Source: Acinetobacter silvestris
Lineage (GTDB): Bacteria > Pseudomonadota > Gammaproteobacteria > Pseudomonadales > Moraxellaceae
Direction: 5' to 3'
Length of the DNA: 64,000 nucleotides
NCBI RefSeq assembly: GCF_002135235.1
Contig: NZ_NEGB01000004.1
Span: forward strand, 1 to 64,000
Part shown: piece after piece, positions 41,421-52,237 of the stretch
Layout of the letters: every line of letters begins with the position of its first letter
How positions within the stretch are numbered: the first letter of the stretch is position 1
The notes under the pieces: model-generated
Database searches by the model: none
Told to the model about the DNA's origin: nothing
The model's input: the letters and a program-made list of their open reading frames with translations, nothing else
Position numbers and translations under genes: made by a program

Positions 41421-42911
41421 ATGTTGATAAAACTAAGAAAAATACAAAAACAATGTAGCCCACCCATTAGATCAAGTTTTAAAATAATATTACTCATCAT
41501 CAGTATCACTCACTCAAGTACAATTTTTGCAGAGAGTATTAGCTATATACAAGCAGAGCAATCCATTTTAAAAGATTCCTATAGCACTCAGGCTAGTCAA
41601 GCATTCCAACAAGCCGCTCAACTTGAAGCAGATGCGGTTAAAGGCCTAGGTCTACCTCGTATCGATTTAAATGTGCGGGCTTATGCATTTCATAATGAAG
41701 TGGATATTCCTTTAAACTCGTTTAAGAACAATTTAGAACAAACGCTGTCGCAAGGCATTAACGATCGAATTGATCAAGTTAACTTACCCCCCAATATTTC
41801 AGACCCACTAAAAGAAGGACTCAATCAAACTATCCATAGCGGAGTTGGTCTATTTCCAGATTCAGCAAATGTTGTATTAGAAGATCAAGTCATTCGTCCA
41901 ACCGTCTCAGTGCTTATGCCTTTATATACTGGGGGGCTTACCTCGAGTGCCAAAGAAATCGCCAAGATCAATGCGCAGCGCAGCCAACTCACCACTAAAC
42001 AACAGCAAGATATACAACGCTTTGAAATCATTCAGGCTTACTTCAATACGCAACTGCAAAAACAATTATTAAATTCAAGCCATTCAAACTTTAAAGCAAT
42101 GCAAATCCATTACAGCAATGCGCTAAAGTTGGAACAACAAGGTTTCATCAGCAAAGGCCAACGCATGCAATTTGAAGTTGCCAAGAATAATGCTGAACGT
42201 ATTGAGCAAAACAGTGATTCTAATTTAAAAGCTAGTCTATTTCAGCTCAATAATCTGCTGCAAAGCAGTCAAATTACCGACTTAACCACACCTTTGTTTG
42301 TCAACTCGACACAGAGCCAATCTTTAAATACATTATTACAAACATATAAAGACCAATCCTCTCTCATTCGTAAAATGCAGATGGACACGCAACTCGCCAA
42401 TGCCAATGTCAAAGTTCAATCGGCGGCAAAAAAACCCAATCTTTTTGCTTTCGGTGAATATAGCTTAGATGAAAAGCAGAACTGGATTGTCGGTGTGGTT
42501 GCTCGCTATAATTTATTTTCAGGGGTAGATAAAAATAAGAATATTCAAGCAGCTGAACTACAGCGTTATGCCTCCGAGCTACTAACCGAACGAACTAAAC
42601 AAGAGATTGAAAATATTATTTATAAATCTTATAGCGAAATTACCAGTGCACAACGTAGTCAGCAACTTATCCAGCAAAATATGCAAGCAGCTCAGGAAAA
42701 TTTACGTATCCAAACTTTGTCTTTTAAAGAAGACATGGGTACAGCAACTCAAGTCATTGATGCCCAAAATGCACTCAGCGGCTTAAAAAGCGAAATGGCA
42801 CTGAATGCCTATAAATATGTCATATCATTGGCCACATTACTGCAAAGTCATGGCTCAATTGATCAATTTCAAAATTATGTTAATCAATCTCAAACTTATT
42901 ATATTCGTTAA
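41421..42911 (+). CDS. TolC-family outer-membrane channel protein
   Basis: 496 residues from ATG 41421. Signal peptide with core IILLIISITHSSTIFA. Two repeats of the outer-membrane efflux protein fold with long coiled-coil helices: QASQAFQQAAQLEADAVKGL-PRIDLNV in the first half and NANVKVQSAAKKPNLFAFGE in the second, with LYTGG and NLFSG turns. It forms the trimeric exit duct. First gene of a four-gene operon with the HlyD protein 20 bp downstream. Confidence 0.92.
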   Translation: MLIKLRKIQKQCSPPIRSSFKIILLIISITHSSTIFAESISYIQAEQSILKDSYSTQASQAFQQAAQLEADAVKGLGLPRIDLNVRAYAFHNEVDIPLNSFKNNLEQTLSQGINDRIDQVNLPPNISDPLKEGLNQTIHSGVGLFPDSANVVLEDQVIRPTVSVLMPLYTGGLTSSAKEIAKINAQRSQLTTKQQQDIQRFEIIQAYFNTQLQKQLLNSSHSNFKAMQIHYSNALKLEQQGFISKGQRMQFEVAKNNAERIEQNSDSNLKASLFQLNNLLQSSQITDLTTPLFVNSTQSQSLNTLLQTYKDQSSLIRKMQMDTQLANANVKVQSAAKKPNLFAFGEYSLDEKQNWIVGVVARYNLFSGVDKNKNIQAAELQRYASELLTERTKQEIENIIYKSYSEITSAQRSQQLIQQNMQAAQENLRIQTLSFKEDMGTATQVIDAQNALSGLKSEMALNAYKYVISLATLLQSHGSIDQFQNYVNQSQTYYIR

Positions 42912-42931
42912 TTTTGATGGGGGAAAATCAG

Positions 42932-44122
42932 ATGACTCAAGATCAAAACAAGCCTGATCAAGATACAGAAAAAACCTTATCTGAAGAAACGTCTACAGAT
43001 GAATCACAAAGACTGACTGAACAGAATACAACGACTGCGCTACCTCGACAACCGTCTCAGACTGAATCAGATATAGTATCAAACACCCTTTCTACACCTC
43101 AGCAAGTAGAACAAAATTCAGCTAATGAATCCAAAAAACTTAAGCTCATCAAAATTGCGGGCATCATTGCTTTAATTCTACTGTTAGGTCTCATTGCTTT
43201 TGGTTTATGGAAAAGTTATCAACCCAAAGAAATTGAATTACAAGGCCGAGTTGAAGCAGAAACTATTTATGTCAGCACCAAAGTTCCCAGTCGAATTGAA
43301 GAAGTTTATGTACATGATGGGCAAAAGGTAACGAAAGGTCAGCAATTGGTGCGCCTGTACAGTCCTGAAGTTGATGCAAAAAAGCAACAAGCCTTAGGTG
43401 TTTTACAATCGGCGCTCGCACTACAATCAACTGCGGAGCGAGGCTCACAACAAGAAAATATTGCGACACTGTATGCCAACTGGCAAAGTTTAAAAGCACA
43501 AGAACAATTAGCCAAAACCACCTATCAACGGGGTGAGAATCTATTTAAAGAAGGTGTAATTTCTCGGCAACGACGTGATGAAATGCATGCAGCCACAATC
43601 TCTGCAACAGAACTCACAGAGGCTGCGCATCAACAATATCTTCGTGCGCAACGAGGCAGCACCCCACAACAAAAATCTTCTGCCGATGCGCAGGTTCAAA
43701 TTGCCCAAGCAGCAGTCGCTGAAGCCAATGCTTTAGAGGCAGAAACCAAATTACTTGCTCCAATTAATGGTACGGTATCAAAAACCTATGGCAAAGTCTC
43801 TGAATTGGTCGCGATAGGCGTACCTGTGGTGAGCATAATTCAAGACGATGATTTAAAAGTTAGTTTTAATGTTCGAGAAGATCAATACGCAAACATCTAT
43901 CAAATTAAAAAAATACAAGGTTTTATTCCTGCACTAAATAAAACAACTACCTTTCAAATTAAAAACATTGATGCTGAAGGTGAATTTGCCACGATTAAAA
44001 CCACTCGCCAAACGGGTGGCTATGACATTCGAAGCTTCAAGGTTCATGTTGTTCCTATAGAACCTATGCCAGATTTAAAAGTCGGTATGAGCGTTCTATT
44101 CAAAGTAAAAGAGGCAAACTAA
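42932..44122 (+). CDS. HlyD-family membrane-fusion protein
   Basis: 396 residues from ATG 42932 (GGGGGA upstream; an in-frame TTG/ATG 15-18 bp earlier lies in that site). A long polar Gln/Thr/Glu-rich cytoplasmic tail (about 1-70) precedes a single membrane helix (IAGIIALILLLGLIAFGLW), then barrel-sandwich halves (VSTKVPSRIEEVYVHDGQKV and LLAPINGTVSKTYGKVSELV) around an alpha-helical hairpin. It bridges the inner-membrane permeases to TolC. The stop overlaps the next start (TAATG). Confidence 0.92.
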   Translation: MTQDQNKPDQDTEKTLSEETSTDESQRLTEQNTTTALPRQPSQTESDIVSNTLSTPQQVEQNSANESKKLKLIKIAGIIALILLLGLIAFGLWKSYQPKEIELQGRVEAETIYVSTKVPSRIEEVYVHDGQKVTKGQQLVRLYSPEVDAKKQQALGVLQSALALQSTAERGSQQENIATLYANWQSLKAQEQLAKTTYQRGENLFKEGVISRQRRDEMHAATISATELTEAAHQQYLRAQRGSTPQQKSSADAQVQIAQAAVAEANALEAETKLLAPINGTVSKTYGKVSELVAIGVPVVSIIQDDDLKVSFNVREDQYANIYQIKKIQGFIPALNKTTTFQIKNIDAEGEFATIKTTRQTGGYDIRSFKVHVVPIEPMPDLKVGMSVLFKVKEAN

Positions 44123-45252
44123 TGTGGTCTGGCTTGCTGCGTGAACTGCGCTATTTACTGACGCATAAATGGGACTTATGTTTAGTCACGCTCGCACCAT
44201 TATTCATTATTGTGTTATTCACCAGCATGTTTTATCAAGGCAAACCTGAACATTTACCCATTGCCATTATTGACCAAGATCACAGTGGATTAAGTCAAAA
44301 TATTGAAAAATATCTGAGCCATAATCCAACTTTAAAAATTAAGATGATTTCACAAAGTCAGGATGAAGTCGAAAAATTATTAAATCAAACTCAAATTTGG
44401 GGTTATGTGAGTATTCCTGAAGGTGCGGAACAGCGATTGGTTCGAGCGCAAGATGCTGAAATTAGCATTGCTTTTAATCAAAGCTATTTCAGTGTTGGAA
44501 ATGCTATTTCTTCAGCAATGTTAGTCAGCACCCTAGAAGCTATTGTTAATTTCACGGGACAAAATTATTTAGAAAACACTATCCCTTATTTAGATATTCC
44601 AACACCGCATGTCAAAATATCACCATTATATAATCCTAATTTAAGTTACGAATTCTATTTAGAACCCTTTATGATTCCTGCAATCCTGCATTTATTACTG
44701 TGCTGTTGTGTGGCTTTTTCAGTTGGGCAAGAATTCACATTTAATACCAGTAAGCAATGGCTCAGTCAAACCAACCTCTTTGGTGCACTATTATCTAAAA
44801 ATTTAACCTATGTCTTTATTTTTACCGCATGGACTTGGGCATGGATGTTCTGGCTAATTGAGATTCGAGGTTGGTTTGTTGCAGGTCATCTCTGGATCAT
44901 ATTAGTAGCACAATTTTTCTTTTACAGTGCTTATGCCTTTATTAGCACTACGATGGTACTGGCAACCCATAATTTAAGTAAAACGTTCGGCTTTATTGCG
45001 GTATATGGGGGGTCATCCTTAAGCTTTGCTGGTGTGACTTTACCATTAAATAATGCCCCACTCTTTACTAAATTTTGGGCCAATATTATTCCTTATACGC
45101 CTTATGCAAAATTACAAACTGAGCAATGGGTGATTGGAAGCCCCATCTCCACTTCTCTTTTTCCATTGGCTATTTTAATGCTATATACACTGTTCTATTT
45201 GAGTATTTCCTTTGGTCTCCTTAAGAAATATGTCAAAGGAGTACAGCTATGA
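44122..45252 (+). CDS. ABC-2-type permease, first of a pair
   Basis: 376 residues: one N-terminal membrane segment (LVTLAPLFIIVLFTSMFY), a large periplasmic domain (about 45-190, with AIIDQDHSGLS), then about five C-terminal segments. This is the ABC2_membrane_3 (YhhJ-type) layout. It should act as half of a transport pore with the following gene, with energy from an ATP-binding subunit not encoded here. ATGA-type overlap with the next gene. Confidence 0.88.
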   Translation: MWSGLLRELRYLLTHKWDLCLVTLAPLFIIVLFTSMFYQGKPEHLPIAIIDQDHSGLSQNIEKYLSHNPTLKIKMISQSQDEVEKLLNQTQIWGYVSIPEGAEQRLVRAQDAEISIAFNQSYFSVGNAISSAMLVSTLEAIVNFTGQNYLENTIPYLDIPTPHVKISPLYNPNLSYEFYLEPFMIPAILHLLLCCCVAFSVGQEFTFNTSKQWLSQTNLFGALLSKNLTYVFIFTAWTWAWMFWLIEIRGWFVAGHLWIILVAQFFFYSAYAFISTTMVLATHNLSKTFGFIAVYGGSSLSFAGVTLPLNNAPLFTKFWANIIPYTPYAKLQTEQWVIGSPISTSLFPLAILMLYTLFYLSISFGLLKKYVKGVQL

Positions 45253-46394
45253 AAAATCACGGGAAAAACTTTCTCCATTATTATGTTAAAACATTTAAGG
45301 ATATTGCACGGAATAGCTCAATCCTAACCACATTAATTTTATCGGTTTTTTTCTATAGTTTTTTTTATCCCACAGCCTATAAAGCTGAACATGCAGAATC
45401 TCTGCCCATTGTGATTGTGGATGAGGAACAAAGTCTGATCACTGCCACCATTATTAATGAAGTATCAAAAAGCCCTAATGTCAGTATTAAAGCCGTCACT
45501 GGAAATTTTGCTGAAGCAGAAATAATGCTTAAAGCTCAGCAAGCGGATGCCATTTTATTATTGCCTCATAATTTATCCAACAGTATTCATCGTGGCGAAG
45601 TGGGTGGTGTCGGCTTATATTTAAGCGCCGCTTATTTTTTAAGAACCAAAGAAATTGGCTTAGGTATAGCCAAATCGATTGAACAAGCCATTGTTGAGCA
45701 AACTGAAAAGTTTAGCCATATTTCTGCTTTCTCCCCTGTACTTTCTATTCATCAAATTCCATTGTTTAATACCCAGTCGGGTTATGGCAGTTATGTTTTC
45801 CCTGCTATTGCACCTTTAATCATTCATCAGACTATTGTTTTAGGTCTAAGTATGCTCATTGCAAGCTATAGGCAATCCAATTGGCGACCTAAAAAACTTG
45901 AATTATTTGGTTTATTCTGCACCATTTTAACCATTGGTTGTTTAGGTTGTTTTTATTTATTTGGCTTTACTTTCTGGCTCTATGATTATCCACATGGTGG
46001 TAATTTTTGGGGCATGCTATTGGGCGTTCCTATTTTCATCAGTTGTGTGATTGGGCTCAGCCTCGTCCTTGCTTCATTCTTAGATCTACCTGAACGTGCA
46101 GGACATTTGATCGTTTTCACCTCCATTCCGCTGTTTTTACTCTCTGGAACCGCATGGCCACATTCAGCCATGCCTGAATGGATGCAATACCTAGGCAATG
46201 CACTACCATCCACCCAAGGTATTCAAATGTTTATACAGCTCAACCAAATGGGTGTTCCGATTGATCTCGTTATTCCTAAGATGATTTATTTAGCGGTAAT
46301 TGGCTCAATACTCTTGATTTTAGGTTATTTTCGACTCACTCAACCACACAAAAAATCATGTATTCCTCCTACACAACATAAGATTAATAAATAA
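45249..46394 (+). CDS. ABC-2-type permease, second of the pair
   Basis: 381 residues, same topology as the preceding permease (SILTTLILSVFFYSFFYPTA, periplasmic VIVDEEQSLI, then five or more C-terminal segments with SIPLFLLSGTAWP). The two permeases are divergent relatives and probably form a heterodimer. No ATPase gene precedes or follows; the next gene is gltP after 234 bp. Cargo unknown; the YhiI/YhhJ-type systems suggest drugs or small amphiphiles. Confidence 0.88.
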   Translation: MKNHGKNFLHYYVKTFKDIARNSSILTTLILSVFFYSFFYPTAYKAEHAESLPIVIVDEEQSLITATIINEVSKSPNVSIKAVTGNFAEAEIMLKAQQADAILLLPHNLSNSIHRGEVGGVGLYLSAAYFLRTKEIGLGIAKSIEQAIVEQTEKFSHISAFSPVLSIHQIPLFNTQSGYGSYVFPAIAPLIIHQTIVLGLSMLIASYRQSNWRPKKLELFGLFCTILTIGCLGCFYLFGFTFWLYDYPHGGNFWGMLLGVPIFISCVIGLSLVLASFLDLPERAGHLIVFTSIPLFLLSGTAWPHSAMPEWMQYLGNALPSTQGIQMFIQLNQMGVPIDLVIPKMIYLAVIGSILLILGYFRLTQPHKKSCIPPTQHKINK

Positions 46395-46628
46395 AACTTA
46401 ATAAATAGATCGTATATCCAACTAAAACTGTATAAATTTTAAACAATCGAACAAATATTATATAAAAAAAGTTAGATTGTAGGCATATATCAATGCAAAA
46501 TAGCGTTTTTCCAAACTTCATGAATATTTTTGTTATTCATTCCCATGCTCCCAGTAACATGTCGTGATGATTCCGATAGCGTTCTTACAGCTTTTTTTTC
46601 ACTAAATATCTGATTTTAAGGGATTAAC

Positions 46629-47948
46629 ATGAAGAAAATTAAGATTAGCCTTGCATGGCAAATCGTAATTGCACTCATTTTAGGTGTGCTTGTAGGCTCT
46701 TTTTTACACTATTCTCCTGAATATCGTGAAGTTGTAATTAATAATTTTCTTAGCCCATTGGGTGCAATTTTTATTAATTTGATTAAAATGATCGTTATTC
46801 CACTTGTCGTTTCAATGCTAATTTTAGGTATTGCGAACACAAGTCACGGTCAAAATTTAGGTAAACTTGGCTTTAAAACCATTGTTTATTTTGAAGTTAT
46901 TACAACTGTTGCCATTATTGTTGGTCTTGTTGCTGCCAATGTATTCCAGCCAGGTGCTGGCATTGACATGTCGAGTTTAACGCAAACCGATATCTCTAAA
47001 TACCAAGCAACAACACAAGAAGTGAGTAGCCATGCTCACGGTCTAGTTAATACCATTTTATCGTTAATCCCTTCTAATATTTTTGGCGCACTGACTGATG
47101 GGCACATGTTGCCAATCATCTTCTTCTCAGTGATCTTTGGTGTTGGTTTAGGATCGTTAGCTAAAGAAACCAAACAGCCTTTAATTAATGTATTACAGGC
47201 CGTTTCTGAAACCATGTTCAAAGTTACGCATATGATCATGCTCTTTGCACCATTTGGTGTATTTGGTCTGATTGCAGCAACAGTTGCAAACTTTGGCTTC
47301 AGCTCTCTGCTTCCATTAGTGAAGTTGGCTCTCTTAGTCTATGGCGCTATTTTATTCTTCACCTTTATTATTTTGGGTGCAGTCGCTAAATTCTGTGGTT
47401 TTAGCATTTGGGCACTCATTAAAATATTGAAAGATGAGCTGATTTTAGCTTACTCAACTGCGAGTTCAGAAACCGTTTTACCGCGTATTATGGAAAAAAT
47501 GGAAGCCTATGGCGCCCCTAAATCCATTACCAGCTTCGTAATTCCAATTGGTTATTCTTTTAACTTAGATGGTTCTACACTTTATCAGAGTATTGCAGCA
47601 ATTTTTATTGCGCAACTTTATGGTATTGATTTAAGCATCACCCAACAAATTATTTTAGTTATCACTTTAATGATTACCTCTAAAGGTATTGCTGGTGTTC
47701 CAGGTGTATCTTTTGTCGTATTGTTAGCAACATTGGGCAGTGTAGGTATTCCACTTGAAGGTCTTGCATTTATTGCAGGTATTGACCGTATTTTAGATAT
47801 GGCACGTACTGCATTGAATGTCATTGGTAACTCATTGGCTGTTCTTGTCATTAGTAAATGGGAAGGTCAATTCGACACTGAAAAACAGAAAAATTATGCT
47901 GTTGAAATGCAAAAAAATCGTGATATTAAGATGCAGGATGCAGCGTAA
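46629..47948 (+). CDS. gltP: Glutamate/aspartate:cation symporter (DAACS family)
   Basis: 439 residues. Eight transmembrane helices plus two re-entrant loops: HP1 with the serine-rich STASSETVLPRIM, TM7 NLDGSTLYQS, HP2 ITSKGIAGVPGVSFVVL and TM8 DRILDMARTALNVIGN. Imports glutamate, aspartate or C4-dicarboxylates with protons or sodium. GltP is the best match by overall layout, but DctA-like specificity cannot be excluded. Single gene with its own terminator. Confidence 0.88.
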   Translation: MKKIKISLAWQIVIALILGVLVGSFLHYSPEYREVVINNFLSPLGAIFINLIKMIVIPLVVSMLILGIANTSHGQNLGKLGFKTIVYFEVITTVAIIVGLVAANVFQPGAGIDMSSLTQTDISKYQATTQEVSSHAHGLVNTILSLIPSNIFGALTDGHMLPIIFFSVIFGVGLGSLAKETKQPLINVLQAVSETMFKVTHMIMLFAPFGVFGLIAATVANFGFSSLLPLVKLALLVYGAILFFTFIILGAVAKFCGFSIWALIKILKDELILAYSTASSETVLPRIMEKMEAYGAPKSITSFVIPIGYSFNLDGSTLYQSIAAIFIAQLYGIDLSITQQIILVITLMITSKGIAGVPGVSFVVLLATLGSVGIPLEGLAFIAGIDRILDMARTALNVIGNSLAVLVISKWEGQFDTEKQKNYAVEMQKNRDIKMQDAA

Positions 47949-47961
47949 TTCATGATTTTTT

Positions 47962-47988
47962 AAAAGGAAGCATTCGCTTCCTTTTTTT
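47962..47988 (+). terminator. gltP terminator
   Basis: AAAAGGAAGC / GCTTCCTTTT with loop ATTC and T run. Confidence 0.9.
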
Positions 47989-48372
47989 ATTCATAAAATA
48001 AAGCGACATAAAATGACGTGATCACACCTCTCCTATTTATTGAGTTTGATGATATTTAAATCAAATTTATTTAATTTAAGAGGATATGGCTACCAACAGC
48101 ATTTCTTGAAAACTTTAATGTGTCTATTATTGGAGAGCATATTCAGCAATCTTGCTGAAATTAGTTACACAATTTATGCAACCAATGCTGTTGATTTTCT
48201 GAATAGCGTTATTCGCCATACAACAAAGAAGTGCAAGATATTCTCATCAGATGAATCTATGAAAAAAGTAAGCTTTTAGCAGCAATGAACGGATTTACGA
48301 TTCACCTCGATAACCACTTAAAAGATCTTTTATAAAAAAGTTAAAACGTATACAAAACAGTTTAAAAGCTAG
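47989..48372. other. Convergent gap gltP / gyrA
   Basis: No supported gene. A 79-codon open frame from a TTG at 48040 lacks a ribosome site and a recognisable product. Confidence 0.5.
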
Positions 48373-48400
48373 AAAAAAAGGACGCCTAAGCATCCTTTTT
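48373..48400 (-). terminator. gyrA terminator
   Basis: On the minus strand AAAAAGGATGC / GCGTCCTTTTT (one G-T pair) around loop TTAG, ending in T. Confidence 0.85.
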
Positions 48401-48415
48401 TATCACCGTCAAAAC

Positions 48416-51400
48416 TTACTCTTCTTCAGACTCATTTAAATCTGATTCATCGCCAGTTTCATCAGCAATCATTTCGTCAGCAATCAAAATTTCAGAATCA
48501 ATTAAAGCTTCAGAAGTCTCTACTTCTTCACCTTCAATCACTTCTACAAACTCTTCTTCTTCAACTGCTTCAACAGCAACAATACCCACAAGTACTTCTT
48601 CTTGACCTAAACGGATCAAACGAACACCTTGCGCATTACGGCCAGTTTGTGCAACTTCAGAAGCACGCGTACGCACTAAAGTACCGCCATCAGAAATCAG
48701 CATCAACTCTTTAGATGCGTCTATCGCAACCGCACCAACAAGCTCGCCATTACGTTCTGAGGTCTTAAGTGCAATAACACCTTTACCACCACGTTTTTTG
48801 GTTGGGAAGTCACCGACTGGGGTACGTTTACCGTAACCATGTACAGAAGCACATAGCACTTCACCTGTTTCAGGTACTACGACCAACGATACAATACGGC
48901 TGACGAGAACTGAATCTGAACCATCTTCATCATCAGACTCTACATCGGTATCTTCTGCATCTTCAACTTGTGCTGCACCAATCGTGACACGCATACCGCG
49001 TACACCTTTGGCCGAACGCCCCATTGAACGTACATCAGTTTCAGCAAAACGAATTGCCTTACCTTCATTGGAGAACAACATAATCTGCTGCTCACCATCA
49101 GTAATCGCGACACCAATTAAGGTATCTTCTTCATTTAACTCAATCGCACGTAAACCATTTGAACGAACATTACTAAATTGTTCAAGTTCAACGCGTTTAA
49201 TGGTACCGAACTCAGTCGCCATAAACACATAAAAGTTTTTACGAACTGCTTCAGCTTGTTGAGCAAAATCAGCAATGATTTCATCATCCAGATCAGTGGT
49301 AGAAAGTTCTACCCCTAATTGTTTCAATTGAACACGTAAAGCATCAGATAAATCATCTGCACCATCTTCAAGTTCAGCTAAAGCCGCTTCAAGCTCAACA
49401 AAATGACCATTAATAATTTCATTTTCTTGAAGTTTAGCTTTATTGGCTTTAACAAATGCTTGGAAATCGACTAAACGATCTTTAAATTTCTTCGGTGCAT
49501 CAATCACAGGAAGAATCGCTGTAATGGTTTCATTGGCATCTAGTGGCAATAAGTTCACCATTGGACGACCTTTTGCTCCACGCGATGCTTGTGGCACATC
49601 ATAAACTTTCAAGCGATATACTTTACCGACGTTGGTAAAGCATAAAACCGTCGCATGGTTCGATGTCACAATCATATGTTGAATGTAATCATCTTCTTTC
49701 ATTGAAGTCGCAGATTTACCACGACCACCACGACGCTGTGCCGCATAGTCAGACAATGGCTGAGTTTTCGCATAACCTGTTTTCGAAACAGTCAGTACCA
49801 TTTGCTCTTCAGGAATTAAATCTTCACGAGAGAAATCGATACGTGACTCAACGATTGCAGTTTTACGTGCATCACCATACTGTTGCAAAATCAATGCTAA
49901 CTCTTCACGAATCACATTCATCAACAACTCAAAGTCATTCAAAATTGCTGTAAGTTCAGCAATTTGACCTAGAATCTCTGAATATTCTGCGTGTAGTTTG
50001 TCTTGTTCTAAACCGGTTAAACGATGCAAACGCAATTCTAAAATTGCGCTAACTTGAGTTGGTGAAAGACGATAAACAGCACCGTCAAAACCATACGGTT
50101 TAGATAAGTCTTCACCCTCAATAATTTCAGGACGGACAGAAACCGAGCCCGCTTTTTCCAATAAGGCAACCACACCACCTGCTGACCACTCACCAGCATG
50201 TAAGCGCTCACGTGCCTCAGCTGGGTTAGCAGAAGTTTTAATGGTTTCAATAATCGCATCGATATTGGCTAGTGCAACGGTTAGACCTTCTAAGATATGA
50301 CCACGTTCACGCGCTTTGCGTAATTCGTACATGGTACGACGGGTCACCACTTCTTGACGGTGACGAATAAACGCTGCGATGATATCTTTTAAATTCATCA
50401 ACTTCGGCTGACCATTGTCTAGGCAAACCATGTTGATGCTGAAGGAATTTTCAAGCTGAGTATTTTGGAATAAGTTATTGACAATCACTTCAGCGTTTTC
50501 ACCACGCTTTAAGTCAATCGCAATACGCATACCGTCTTTATCAGACTCATCACGCAGCTCTGAAATACCTTCCAGTTTTTTCTCTTTCACCAATTCAGCA
50601 ATACGCTCAATGGTTCTTGCTTTATTGACTTGATACGGAATTTCAGTGAATACAATGGTGATACGACCATTCTTCGGATCTTCTTCGAAGTGATACTTAC
50701 CACGAATATGCAAACGACCTTTACCAGTACGGTAGGCATCAACAATTCCTGATTTACCGTAAATGATACCGCCTGTAGGGAAATCAGGACCCGATATGTG
50801 CTCCATCAAGCCTTCAATGCTAATGTTCGGATTATTGGCATATGCTAAACAAGCATTCACAACCTCAGTCATGTTGTGTGGCGCCATATTGGTCGCCATA
50901 CCAACTGCAATACCCGTCACACCATTGATCAATAAATTTGGAATACGGGTCGGCATCACCTGCGGAATACGCTCAGAACCGTCGTAGTTATCTTCCCATT
51001 CGACTGTATCTTTTTCTAAATCAGCCAACATTTCATGGGTCAATTTGCGCATACGTACTTCGGTATAACGCATTGCCGCAGCACTATCACCATCGACCGA
51101 ACCAAAGTTACCTTGACCATCAACCAACTGATAACGCAAGCTAAAATCTTGGGCCATACGTACAATGGTTTCATAAACGGCAGAATCACCATGTGGATGA
51201 TATTTACCGATCACGTCACCGACGACACGTGCAGATTTTTTATAGGCTTTGTTGTAGTCATTGCCCAATTCGTGCATAGCGAACAGCACACGACGATGAA
51301 CAGGTTTTAAACCATCTCTCACGTCTGGTAATGCACGAGATACAATAACACTCATGGCATAATCGAGATATGAGCTTTTAAGTTCATCCTCAATGGCAAT

Positions 51401-51424
51401 CGGTCTGATTTCCGATACGCTCAT
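48416..51424 (-). CDS. gyrA: DNA gyrase subunit A, unusually long
   Basis: 1002 residues versus 875 in E. coli and about 904 as I recall for A. baumannii. The N-terminal breakage-reunion domain is normal: catalytic Tyr120 in [30 protein letters not shown] with Ser81 and Glu85 (sensitive-type residues). The GyrA box QRRGGRGKS starts the C-terminal propeller. Extra length comes from an inserted helical, acidic block of about 85 residues (about 643-729) between ITAILPVID and [10 protein letters not shown], an acidic loop ([14 protein letters not shown]) and a long acidic tail. The gyrase A2B2 complex introduces negative supercoils. Confidence 0.96.
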   Translation of the reverse strand: MSVSEIRPIAIEDELKSSYLDYAMSVIVSRALPDVRDGLKPVHRRVLFAMHELGNDYNKAYKKSARVVGDVIGKYHPHGDSAVYETIVRMAQDFSLRYQLVDGQGNFGSVDGDSAAAMRYTEVRMRKLTHEMLADLEKDTVEWEDNYDGSERIPQVMPTRIPNLLINGVTGIAVGMATNMAPHNMTEVVNACLAYANNPNISIEGLMEHISGPDFPTGGIIYGKSGIVDAYRTGKGRLHIRGKYHFEEDPKNGRITIVFTEIPYQVNKARTIERIAELVKEKKLEGISELRDESDKDGMRIAIDLKRGENAEVIVNNLFQNTQLENSFSINMVCLDNGQPKLMNLKDIIAAFIRHRQEVVTRRTMYELRKARERGHILEGLTVALANIDAIIETIKTSANPAEARERLHAGEWSAGGVVALLEKAGSVSVRPEIIEGEDLSKPYGFDGAVYRLSPTQVSAILELRLHRLTGLEQDKLHAEYSEILGQIAELTAILNDFELLMNVIREELALILQQYGDARKTAIVESRIDFSREDLIPEEQMVLTVSKTGYAKTQPLSDYAAQRRGGRGKSATSMKEDDYIQHMIVTSNHATVLCFTNVGKVYRLKVYDVPQASRGAKGRPMVNLLPLDANETITAILPVIDAPKKFKDRLVDFQAFVKANKAKLQENEIINGHFVELEAALAELEDGADDLSDALRVQLKQLGVELSTTDLDDEIIADFAQQAEAVRKNFYVFMATEFGTIKRVELEQFSNVRSNGLRAIELNEEDTLIGVAITDGEQQIMLFSNEGKAIRFAETDVRSMGRSAKGVRGMRVTIGAAQVEDAEDTDVESDDEDGSDSVLVSRIVSLVVVPETGEVLCASVHGYGKRTPVGDFPTKKRGGKGVIALKTSERNGELVGAVAIDASKELMLISDGGTLVRTRASEVAQTGRNAQGVRLIRLGQEEVLVGIVAVEAVEEEEFVEVIEGEEVETSEALIDSEILIADEMIADETGDESDLNESEEE

Positions 51425-51632
51425 GCATACTCCTTATTACAAACAGCGCGTACTGCAACTGTTCATTTATATAATCAATCTTGCAAAAAATTAACCCTAA
51501 AAGACTGAGTTAAAATCAAAAAATAGTCGGATACTATAGCATAAAAGCATCTAAATTTGTGTCAATCCATCTGCACTATAATCATGATTTTTTGTATTAA
51601 ATTTAAGCAAAACCAACATTTGAGCAACAATA

Positions 51633-51654
51633 AAAAACCTCCGCTAAAGGAGGC
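51633..51654 (-). terminator. Terminator of the minus-strand membrane-protein gene
   Basis: On the minus strand CCTCC TTTAGC GGAGG followed by TTTTTTATT, shortly after the stop codon at 51672. Confidence 0.8.
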
Positions 51655-51671
51655 TAAAATTCAAACGCATT

Positions 51672-52237
51672 CTATTCATATTTATGAATATTGGGGTATG
51701 CTGAAAACTCATCTAAAGTTGACTGATTTTCAGTTTCTAAGATTGGTTTATCTTGCTTCATTAACAGATAGGTCACTTCAAATAAACCCCAAATAATCGG
51801 GAACTCATACATTTCTTCCATGAAATTTTTATAAGCAATGTCATGTAAAAATACTGGCAATAAAAAACGACTATGCTCAATTGAATCGGCAATGATCAAT
51901 GTGGTCAGAGCCAAGATAAAACTCCAAATGGGGAATTTTACAGTTTTGAACTTATTCATAATTTCTTGACGAAGCTGAGCTGAAAACAACATCAATACCA
52001 CAGGGGTAATAAACATAACCGAAAGTGCTTTAAAATAGACTCTGGGCACTTCAGGAAAATAATCTCTGCCCCAACTTGTACTAAGACCAAAGAGGAGAAT
52101 CTACCAAAATATAACCCATATCCAAAATTGCTTTTTCCCACCCGGACATCGGTCTGGACGTATATAACAATAACTAAAAATGGCAACCAAAATACGCAAT
52201 AAAGCCTGAGTATTTTCAATATATCTAACAGATTCAC
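51672..52237 (-). pseudogene. Small unknown membrane protein broken by one frameshift
   Basis: A GTG start at 52237 gives MNLLDILKILRLYCVFWLPF and a first membrane segment. The protein-like frame then switches between about 52103 and 52070, continuing as LFGLSTSWGRDYFPEVPRVY and on to the stop at 51672. The joined protein is about 188 residues with four hydrophobic segments. A one-base loss (or two-base gain) explains it and no long homopolymer is involved. Family not recognised. Confidence 0.6.

Noticed and set aside
48040-48279. 79-codon ORF in the gltP-gyrA gap
   Set aside because: It begins at TTG without a ribosome site and has no protein-like domain; chance in AT-rich DNA.
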